Below are positions 57,529 to 64,000 of a stretch of DNA of 64,000 nt, in pieces. The translations under genes were made by a program, and so were the position numbers. Within the stretch, counting starts at the first letter, position 1. Every line of letters starts with the position of its first letter. Source of the stretch: Cristatella mucedo (taxonomy: Eukaryota > Bryozoa > Phylactolaemata > Cristatellidae); the NCBI GenBank assembly GCA_009760855.2, contig WPIO01000004.1, forward strand, positions 630,001-694,000, in the 5' to 3' direction. The notes beneath the pieces were generated by a model. That model ran no database searches. It had not been told where the DNA came from and saw nothing but the letters and a program-made list of their open reading frames with translations.

Positions 57529-60447
57529 GCGCCTGAGAGCCAGCGACGAGGCAGGCAGGCAAATACTGAGCAAGGGGGGGGGGGTGGGGAAAGACGAAAC
57601 TTTCCCCCAACCAAACTCATGCAAACCCTGCATGCTGTGGCCCGTGTTTATTTTTAGAACTGCACCTCGACGGAGAGGCATGATAAAAGGCCCACCACTG
57701 TAATTTGCGCCGGGCACTCCTGAATCCTCTTCGTTCGTCTGCCACGCCCACCCAATCGGCCGGGCAAAGTGAGCTCGGTTTCTTCCGAACTAGATTGCGG
57801 GTCACATTTTTCATTTTCAGTCCTCTCATTATTTGGGCTCACTATTAGGCCACAAGGCCCGCCACGGCTTGACTCCTTCGTACCTAGCTGAACTGCTGCA
57901 CCTGTTTCAGCCTCTTTGCGCCCTCAGGTCCTGTGTGGACAATAAATTAGCTGTTCCATTCCTCCGCTTAAAAACCGTTGGCCACAGAAGCTTTAGCTCT
58001 GCAGGTCCTAGACTGTGGAACTCGCTTCCACAATTCTTACGCAGCGACAGCTACTCTCCTACTGCCGACTATGGCCCATCCTTTTCAGCGGTCCTGAGCT
58101 GCTACTTCTAAACTACTCACTACATCAACTGCTCTCCTGACTCTGCAATGCATCCCACTTTCTCTTTGTTGCGTGAGACGAAGTCTGTTGGGTACCGAAT
58201 GCGTACCGAAAGCCGCCTAGGCTGTGAGTGCTCTATACAAAACTCTCCTGTGTAACACCCACGTGGTCTTTATGACTTTGTGGAGTTACAGACGCAGATA
58301 CATTACATTTCATTACTATCGTAATGGCCAACGCTAGCAATGAAGGGCATTATTTCATTTTCTTCCCTCCCGTTTGCATGTTTATGCCGGCAGAAGAACC
58401 CCTGCGGCTATCACCTCAACAGGCATTGAAGGATTGTGCACTGCAGGACCCAAATGCGTGACCTGCGTCGGTAAGTGCGAGCTCCCCATCCCTAGGTCTA
58501 ACAGTTGCAGCAGCCCAGGATGAGCCAGCAGCAGATTAGATCGCTAGACCATGGGGATCGCCAGCACAGCTCAGGTGGCACCACACTAGTACACGACTGC
58601 ACCCCTACCTGCCACGCATTCCTCCCGGCGACACATTAGCAGTCACACGGGGATGCGACAGGCCAGCCAGACAATCCGCCTAGGGCAGCCGAACCTTGAC
58701 CAGGCTTGCCGAGCCAGTCGAGCAAACTTGAGTGACAAGGGGGAAGAAGAGTGCAGATCAAAGCTTGACCACACTCCCACCCCGACGAGCTGCACCGCCG
58801 GCCGGCCGGTGCAGCCACACACGCACGCAAACACTCAGAAAATTAACACACATACAAGTAACGCACGCATGTATCTGGGAGCATGGATTTGCGCGCGCGA
58901 ACACACGTATTCTCAAAGAGAATCTGATCATATCGGGCCGGCATCCGATAGGCCAACGCAAGAACGGAAACATGAAGGCTTGCCAAGGAGAGACATCACG
59001 CAAAGGTCAAGCACTTACAACCAAACGAGTCGGACGCACGAAGGTTGCCCGAGCCGAATTTACTGCCAGATCTTCCTCCAAAGTGCGTCTGCAAAGTAAA
59101 GCCGACAAGCGGCGCCATGCCACATGCACTCAAAGGCAAATGCACAGAGCAAATGCCGCAGACAGAGCTACGCACGATCCAGCAGCAGACACACACCGGC
59201 ACAATGTGCTGCAATCCAAATAGAAAAGCCTCAGAAAGTGTTTTGTATAGAGCACTCACAGCCTAGGCGGCTTTCGGTACGCATTCAGTACCCAACAGAC
59301 TTCGTCTCACGCAACAAAGAGAGAAAGTGGGAAGCATAGCAGAGTCAGGAGAGCAGTTGATGTAGTGAGTAGCATAGAAGTAGCAGTTCAGGACCGCTGA
59401 CAAAGATGTGCCACAGTCAGTCGGCAGCTGGAGAGTAGATGTCGTTGCGTAAGAATTGTGGAAGCGAGTTCCACAGTCTAGGACATGCAGAGCTAAAGCT
59501 TCTGTAGGCAGGACGGTTGCACGATTGATAGAGAGCGCTGAAGCTTAAGAAGGAGTTGGCTGGCTAGCCAATGCACGGCCGAGCCACGGAGCAGGAGGAA
59601 GAGTGGTCGGAGTCGGAGCCATGAAGGTCAAGGAAGTCATGAAGGAGGCCGGTGGATCGGCCAGCCAGCTCCCTGTGCTCGTGCATGCAACTTCCCCTTT
59701 CTCGTGGGGGGGGGCAGCCATTCGATTCGATTGGGGCGTACCCAGCCCCCCTACCCGACTCACGACACACTAGCCTCACTTTTACCTATATCGACAATGC
59801 CAATGGCGGCACCACGCCCAACCCTTCTCGGTCGTATTCTATCAAGCCGGGGCCAAGGGAGATATAGGGTGCACGAGGGAGGGGCAGTCATTGATAAGAG
59901 TGCAATCACAGCACAAAGGGCTCCCCAGCTGATGCCAGCCAGGACTAGGTGAGGTGCTCAGTGGTGCTGCCCCTTCCGACGGCAGGCCGACTCAGCCAGT
60001 CCCCCTATTGCCTCTCAAGTCTTGCCTAGCGTCCCGGTCGGGCACGAACCCACCCGCACGAGAGTGGCACGTTCGATCACACCGCGCGACGGCAGGCGCG
60101 CACGGTGCCTCCTGCAATCCACGTTGCTATTCGGCGCGAGCTGCAGGCCAAGCCCTCGCCCAGCTCGACTCGCCGCGGCGATCCCGCTGGCGCGAGCTGC
60201 GGCTTTCGAGCAAGCGACCGACCTGCGAGCCTTCACTGCCGATTCCGAAGGCGGTCTGCGACAGGCGCTCCTTGGCCTTGAGCGCCTTGGCGCGCTCGTT
60301 CTTCAGCCGATCGTCGTCCTTGAGCAGCGACACGAGCGCCTTGGCCTTCTCGCGCACGTTACCGCCGTGATCTTTGCCCTCCTCTGTGTACTGGAAGTCT
60401 TTCAGCGTCTGAATGGCAAAGACGTTTTCCTTGCACTGCTGCGACAC
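45042..60447 (-). CDS. epn: Epsin, endocytic adaptor (5' end outside the window)
   Basis: Six exons can be read on the minus strand: 60447-60223, 57446-57067, 55069-54790, 50618-50385, 48158-48009 and 45379-45042, about 535 residues. Order: C-terminal half of the ENTH domain ([20 protein letters not shown]), two UIMs, six DPW/DPF-type AP-2 motifs, a clathrin box (LVNLDSLV), then NPF motifs SNPF and YNPFL at the end. This order is diagnostic of epsin. Epsin ENTH binds PIP2 and bends membrane, UIMs bind ubiquitinated cargo, and the tail binds AP-2, clathrin and EH proteins such as Eps15. Phases agree at every junction except ENTH to UIM, where the donor is unsure. The ENTH N-terminus was sought up to 64000 and not found, so it is off the window. 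Two UIMs and the [10 protein letters not shown] stretch recall insect Liquid facets more than vertebrate EPN1-3; this is from memory, not an alignment. Confidence 0.9.
46398..46603. repeat. (CA)n microsatellite in an epsin intron
   Basis: About 200 bases of CA with GCAC and CAGA interruptions. Confidence 0.97.
46853..46985 (-). mobile_element. SINE-A copy
   Basis: Inverted SINE-A from attcatctgtatagcactcc through ggctcgagcccacgacctcg to ttcaaggcaagc. Confidence 0.8.
48009..48158 (-). CDS. epn: Epsin exon: clathrin-box motif
   Basis: The acceptor CTCGCTGCTAG leads to [16 protein letters not shown] and then [19 protein letters not shown]. The last eight residues match the epsin clathrin box (compare LVDLDSLV in mammalian epsin). 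The donor is TCG/GTGAGC. It is 150 bases long, phase 1 in and phase 1 out. Confidence 0.85.
48159..50384 (-). other. epn: Epsin intron, with one SINE-A
   Basis: Mostly unique sequence. A minus SINE-A is at 49728-49875, nearly complete (ttcatttgtatggcacccta to ccaaaccagctcggcc). Confidence 0.7.
50385..50618 (-). CDS. epn: Epsin exon: further DPW-type motifs
   Basis: From acceptor GTCGTTGAAG (phase 1) it encodes RDPWSTPAP, then SPWDVPPSN and [13 protein letters not shown], ending at ATCAG/GTATTG in phase 1. Its 234 bases keep the frame. The start is less sure than the end because AG dinucleotides also occur shortly downstream. A 15-base inverted repeat sits inside at 50504-50541. Confidence 0.72.
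50504..50541. repeat. 15-base inverted repeat inside an epsin exon
   Basis: TGGGACGTGCCGCCA and its exact complement flank an 8-base loop. The RNA could fold within the coding exon. Confidence 0.9.
50675..50828 (-). mobile_element. SINE-B copy next to an epsin exon
   Basis: Inverted SINE-B (ctatcaccaccgcttgcagt, gcctactgcaggattcgaac, gagcgagcaccttaccgcc). On the minus strand it lies about 57 bases upstream of the 50618 acceptor. Confidence 0.82.
51195..51510 (+). mobile_element. SINE-B split by a LINE-B tail
   Basis: The SINE-B head runs to gatagccgttaagg. A LINE-B 3' tail of about 145 bases (tcattttgtttgtttttcaa to ATTATTATT) follows, then taaggctaggctcttctgcc and gaggctgttaaatcagct. TTAAGG at both edges may be the target duplication. 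Confidence 0.82.
51560..53745 (+). mobile_element. LINE-B, longest copy, with nested SINE-A and LINE-A piece
   Basis: Broken frames give FVDLSVAF-like sequence, a [12 protein letters not shown]-like block and [33 protein letters not shown], then the C-terminal PAT region and LTFKKKLK-like sequence. A SINE-A stands at about 52995-53215 and an inverted LINE-A terminus at 53418-53500. Lies in an epsin intron. Confidence 0.8.
52995..53215 (+). mobile_element. SINE-A with a 64-base internal duplication
   Basis: The segment from gaccaacgtctggccgaggt to gaagtgtctgcata occurs twice, at 53036-53099 and 53100-53163, before the normal gattaagttctcctagggcg 3' end. Confidence 0.88.
53750..54779 (+). mobile_element. 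LINE-A, best-preserved 3' half
   Basis: An open frame from 53827 to 54717 (296 codons) holds [74 protein letters not shown] and [14 protein letters not shown]. This is the C-terminal part of an L2-clade ORF2. The 3' UTR ends with repeated CATTA. It is 5' truncated, as usual for target-primed insertion. Confidence 0.92.
54790..55069 (-). CDS. epn: Epsin exon: DPW/DPF adaptor-binding repeats
   Basis: It begins after TTTTGCTGTAG in phase 0 with [17 protein letters not shown] and continues with VDPF, TDPW and FDPW in a Pro/Ala-rich disordered stretch. DPW/DPF motifs bind the AP-2 alpha appendage. The donor is GCAG/GTATGC, phase 1. A LINE-A copy ends about 10 bases into the next intron. Confidence 0.85.
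55360..55500 (-). mobile_element. SINE-B, diverged
   Basis: Inverted words caacggcctcgtttacatat, ctgccgttgcagtgggcaat and ctgctgcaggactcgaac. Confidence 0.65.
55735..56040 (+). mobile_element. LINE-B ORF2 C-terminus
   Basis: It encodes [13 protein letters not shown] and QANVVPP-like sequence and ends in gctcccaaagcctggaactc and gtcacgacatccccagact. No tail. Confidence 0.78.
56041..57066 (-). other. epn: Epsin intron part, with GATCCGGAACGATC repeats
   Basis: Between 56680 and 56785 the word GATCCGGAACGATC occurs four times, partly within longer shared units (GTGCG..CAAAC, AACGATCAACG). No transposon recognised. Confidence 0.6.
57067..57446 (-). CDS. epn: Epsin exon: two ubiquitin-interacting motifs
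   Basis: The acceptor CTCTGCCGTTGCAG gives a phase-1 entry and the donor is ACGAG/GTATGC (phase 0). UIM1 is [18 protein letters not shown] and UIM2 is [16 protein letters not shown]. Each has the acidic lead, the Leu-x-x-Ala core and the Ser followed by Glu. A Pro/Ala linker follows. A phase-0 acceptor inside (GGTCCAG at about 57420) could instead join the ENTH exon directly. Confidence 0.88.
57480..57530. repeat. (CT)n with GATC run next to the UIM exon
   Basis: CT units at about 57487-57526 and (GATC)n at 57468-57484, immediately upstream, on the minus strand, of the UIM exon acceptor. Confidence 0.95.
57845..58318 (+). mobile_element. LINE-A 3' end
   Basis: It encodes [40 protein letters not shown] and [17 protein letters not shown], very close to 54.3-54.7 kb. 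The same 3' UTR and CATTA terminus follow. Confidence 0.92.
58385..58505 (-). mobile_element. SINE-B fragment
   Basis: Inverted words ggcagaagaacccctgcggc, ttgaaggattgtgcactgca and gacccaaatgcgtgacctgc. Confidence 0.55.
59225..59530 (-). mobile_element. LINE-A 3' fragment, tail missing
   Basis: Inverted LINE-A words tttgtatagagcactcacag, gcggctttcggtacgcattc, gacttcgtctcacgcaacaa and ttccacagtctaggacatgc. Confidence 0.85.
60223..60447 (-). CDS. epn: Epsin exon: C-terminal half of ENTH domain
   Basis: The acceptor CTCCGTCCCTAG precedes a phase-0 start encoding [20 protein letters not shown], followed by [19 protein letters not shown] and an Arg/Lys-rich helix ([17 protein letters not shown]). 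These are the last ENTH helices. The best donor is CAG/GTCGGT after 60223 (phase 0). A weaker one, GGCA/GTGAAG after 60237, would be phase 1 and fit the next recognised exon. A missed small exon is also possible. Confidence 0.85.
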
Positions 60448-60587
60448 CTAGGGACGGAGAAGGCAAAGGCCTTGTCGCAGTCGTCACGACGAGGCCGGCC
60501 GCACCGCTGCCTCCTTTCTCATAGCGGCTGCCAGGTTGCTGAGATTCCCAGCTACGCATCGGCCTTCTATGGGAGGGTTTAGCCACA

Positions 60588-60708
60588 TGGTCAAGGCGTT
60601 CACCTTTAATGACCCGAGGTCGTGGGCCTGGGCCTGCATCATACGCACGGTCAAGTGCCTGGACAGAGATTCAGTGCTCTCAGGGTGCTAGACAGATGAA
60701 TGATATTT
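60588..60708 (+). mobile_element. SINE-A, diverged
   Basis: Head ccacatggtcaaggcgttca, B-box gaggtcgtgggcctgggcct, then gtgcctggacagagattcag and gtgctagacagatgaatga. It starts about 140 bases upstream of the epsin ENTH exon acceptor. Confidence 0.7.
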
Positions 60709-61484
60709 ACATGTACAAGGGATACGCTGCTTCGGAGGGGTTTCAACATTTCGGCTAGTCGACAGCGAAAACAAACCGGGATTCCTCAATGGAGGACTGA
60801 CCGAGCTGCCTAATGAAGGGCATTGCACGGCTACTGCCTCACCGAGCCTTCAGCCGGTGACAAATGCAAATTGTAGGCGAATTCGAGGAGCCGCGGCAGG
60901 GGATCAGGGCTCCCGGCTTGGCCCTAAACAGCGTGGCGTGAAGTGGCTTTCGGGAAAACTGCTCAGCTTGCCTCGACAGTGTACACAGGACATGCCTGTG
61001 GCCAGGATCTACACATTTGGCAAGACGTTTCCTGCTCAACTTCCAAACGGATCGAGCACATCAACCAAGTTCGCTACAAGCGATCAGGTAAAGCTCAGGC
61101 TGAGCGACATTTTTGGGGCAACTGGCAGCTCACACGCACTGCACACGAGTTCAAGGCAAGGCGCGCACAGCGAACGTCGACCGACACGGCTGACAGACGA
61201 ACTCGGCTGACAGTTGACCTAGCACGTCCGGCAAAGCAGCAGGCCGGCCACTGAACGCTTGACCATAATGGCAGAGATACTGCCCTCTCCAGCCTCCACC
61301 CTAACCAAGGCCGCTACAAGGCCGATTGGCGAGCACAGGACAACACCGAGACGAAATTGAAGCGAATTCAGGCAGCAACGATTGGACGCCCCAAAACACG
61401 CGAGCTGTTCGAATTTGAGAAGACACAAACGAGAAACACGGGCGTCCGAATCAGGAGGATTGAGGCATCCCTAGACTTCTGTGC
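60709..61484. other. Probable epsin intron, no exon found
   Basis: Searched on the minus strand for the ENTH N-terminal half (NYTEAE, NDPWGP, WRHVYK-type sequence) without success. Confidence 0.45.
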
Positions 61485-62165
61485 TCACTACTTGCTGGCC
61501 TACCGGCATGCGCAATCGGGCGATTACAGCTGGTGCAAAACTCATCAGCTACGCTTGTCTGTCGTGAGCGTCGCAATTGCCACATCGCACCACTTCTCGC
61601 TGACCTGCACTGGCTCCCAGTCAAGCAATCGACTTCACGGTTTTGTCGCTCACTTTTAGGTCACATCATTCTTTGGCTCCAGCCTATCTCTCAGATCTTG
61701 AATTATATCTACTCCCCCACCAGGCCAAGCATCGTACCACCTGCTTTTCGGAATCCAATAGTTTACCAATACCTCGAACAAACCTCAAATCCTTTGAAGA
61801 CGGTGTATTTAGTTTGTATGCTCCCAAGCGTAAAACTCACTCCTGACTTGCGTCAGAACATGCCCTGACTTGACCACATTTAAAAAGAACTTAAAAAACG
61901 CATCTATTTAGGTCAGCATTTAGTGGGTCCCTGTGATTCGTCATTGATGTGCTTATGTGTGCTGATATTGTGCATGCTGCCACTAACCACACTTGCATGC
62001 TGACCCTGTGCATGTCACCCTAACCATGTTGTTCTTGTTTATCAAGCATGATATTACTCACCATTCAATAGCGGTTCCCTTTGCAGCATATGTAAAGCAC
62101 CTAGAAAGAGATTGAGTTCTCTGAGGGCGCTTTTATCAGGTGCATTATTCTTATTATTATTATCC
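61485..62165 (+). mobile_element. LINE-B 3' end with (ATT) tail
   Basis: ORF2 remnants (LVQNSSATLVCRERRNCHIA, LHWLPVK, HIILWLQPISQIL, TNLKSFEDGVF), full 3' UTR, gcgcttttatcaggtgcatt and ATT tail. A good reference copy. Confidence 0.9.
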
Positions 62166-63550
62166 CACCTCTGGCACTCGGGCAGGTTTTGAGCGGCTGT
62201 TTCATCTATCCATTCGATGCAACATGTTTTCATACGAACCCGCTTAGTGGTGGGCTGACCAACGTACGACGACACCTGGCTGCAGTGCCGGGCGGCTTTG
62301 TCACTCGAGCTTTTGGCTGAGCACGCCCCACTGCCGATAAATAACCTGCACATTGCAGACCCTGCCGGCCACGCCAAACTGCTTTGAGTGGTACATGGAA
62401 CTCAACCGGCTGGCGGCTCGAGCCTCTGCACACCTGTACCAGGCTGCATTCCCGCTGCGAAACCGGCAGACCCAAACGGTCACGTGCAGCGGCCCAGCCC
62501 ACGCAGCAGACGACGACCGGCGTCGTCGATCAGCAGGGGCCAGCTTTAACTTGGGCAGAGCAGGCATGCAGTCCTGTCTATCGCCAAGAAAGAAAAACCC
62601 AGACTGAAGCCCATTTGGCGGCAGCCAAGTAGCTAGAGCAAGCGAATCCGGATAGAGAACAGCCCAAGGTGAGTTAAACGTGTGCTGCTGAAACCGCATG
62701 ATGAAATTAACACAAGGTTGCTATCGTAAGTAGCCGCCCTGTCCCAAAGCCTTGCAGCTGCACACAGAGCAGAGTGCAATGTGCAATTTCTAGCCAGCTC
62801 TTTCTTGTATGCCAAGAGTCTACTGTCACTCTCTGGGACCGCTGAAGTGCTGCACGCGCCACTAGCAGTGCCATCATCCAGCACAAGACTCACGCACACG
62901 ATTGTTATTTACTCACATCCTATTGCTGTGAGCCACACCTGAGCAGGAAGAAGACTTTACTAGGCGCCATCTTTTCTTCCTCCCGTGCTATCTCTCTGCC
63001 TCCATTGAGATTCCTTACCACATACTTTCCATTTTTCACCTACAATCTCTACTTCCTATTTACACCAGCTTGGGCATTGACATCTATGCAGACGGACAGA
63101 CAGACGCGGGGGAGGGAGGGATGCTCGATCTAGCCTCGTGGTCGCCTGGGCTGAAATTTCCCACGGTCTCCTCATGGGCGCACAGTCTCCTCAACTGTAG
63201 CCTCGCGCATTTGCCTGCTCAAAGCCATCTCGAGCGCTGGACGAGCCACCGGCGGTCGCCAGGCGAGCCTCTCCGCCGGCAAATGGTGTCCACACTGCTG
63301 TCGACACTCCTGCGACCGGAACTTTCCGGAATGCAGAGCTGGGAGCGCCGGTCGAACACTTCAGCAGCTCGACGAGCAAGAAGTGAATCGGATCGTGCTC
63401 GCTCACACTCCACATCCAAAAGTCAGACCTACGAGGCTCGGTCAACGACGCAGCAACTCACGAGCTTGCTCTTTTTTCGACCTTCGACCGAGGAGAGGCC
63501 CCTCTCGCCACACCTACGGCACGCAGGCGCCGGTGAGGAGAGGGGGCCCG
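62166..63550. other. Probable epsin intron or flank, no exon found
   Basis: No ENTH N-terminal exon and no repeat family recognised. ORFs here lack features. Confidence 0.4.
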
Positions 63551-63551
63551 T

Positions 63552-63625
63552 GGTGCTGCTCCTCCTCCTCCTGCCTCCTCCTCCTGCCTCCTCCTCCTGC
63601 CTCCTCCTCCTGCCTCCTCCTCATT
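63552..63625. repeat. 13-base minisatellite, unit TGCCTCCTCCTCC
   Basis: About four full units preceded and followed by CTC triplets. Confidence 0.9.
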
Positions 63626-64000
63626 GTCTGGCTGTCCTGCACAGCGGGCAAGACGTCAAGAAGAAAGCGATGCCGAAAATCGGCACCTGGTAAGGCCGGG
63701 GCCGGCCCGGCACACATGGGCGCAAGTGCCACGAGGGGGTGGGGGCGGCGATCGCAAGTCCGCGGCCGCTGGCCGATTGCAGAATGGCAGCCTTTGCCAG
63801 CAGCAACAGGCTGCAGCTGAAGGGCTGGGGAGCAGAAGCGAGCGAGGTCGCCACTGAAACTTGCAAGCACTGCTGCGAAGGCCCAAATGCCCGATGTACT
63901 AACAGCTCACCAAACACCAAGCTGACACGAGCAAGGCTTGCTGGTCGCGAATGTCGCAGCTACCGAAATACACTACTACCCCGGCAAGTATGGGCCAATT

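Noticed and set aside
60448-64000. N-terminal ENTH exon of epsin
   Set aside because: Read on the minus strand for the expected NYTEAE, NDPWGP and WRHVYK-type sequence. None found, so the exon is assumed outside the window.

Overview
The window looks like nuclear DNA of an animal, most likely an invertebrate. The genes are split by GT-AG introns, one gene ends near an AATAAA signal, and the rest is full of dinucleotide microsatellites, tRNA-derived SINEs, L2-type LINE fragments and small TA-flanked inverted-repeat elements. CpG is abundant over long stretches, which argues against a typical methylated vertebrate genome. I cannot name the lineage from the sequence.

Two protein-coding genes can be supported. 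(1) A plus-strand gene at about 8.65-11.04 kb encodes a secreted protein with a signal peptide, a Ser/Thr-rich linker and one EGF domain. The domain is split by an intron between its fourth and fifth cysteines, as in known ErbB/EGFR ligands. All three exons join in frame. The 5' coding exon has a diverged inverted copy 2.4 kb upstream on the minus strand. (2) A minus-strand epsin gene runs from 60.4 kb down to 45.0 kb. Visible exons encode the C-terminal half of the ENTH domain, two ubiquitin-interacting motifs, DPW/DPF adaptor motifs, a clathrin box and two NPF motifs, ending in a stop. Its first exon(s) lie beyond position 64000. Epsin is an endocytic adaptor that joins PIP2 membrane, ubiquitinated cargo, AP-2, clathrin and EH-domain proteins.

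Layout: 1-12 kb is GC- and CpG-rich, with long CT/GA tracts, near-perfect palindromes and the EGF-ligand gene. 12-45 kb is gene-poor and made of decayed repeats: SINE-A, SINE-B, LINE-A, LINE-B, two MITE families, one Ty3/gypsy pol remnant, microsatellites and minisatellites. It includes one short unassigned ORF at 40.2 kb. 45-60.4 kb is the epsin gene, its introns loaded with the same repeats. 60.4-64 kb is probably epsin intron.

Labels used below are mine. LINE-A has an L2-like ORF2 end and a CATTA tail. LINE-B is L2-like with an (ATT)n tail. SINE-A is tRNA-derived and its 3' end resembles LINE-B. SINE-B is tRNA-derived and ends in 'gaggctgttaaatcagct'. Nested insertions give a relative order of activity. 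No element seen keeps an intact long ORF.
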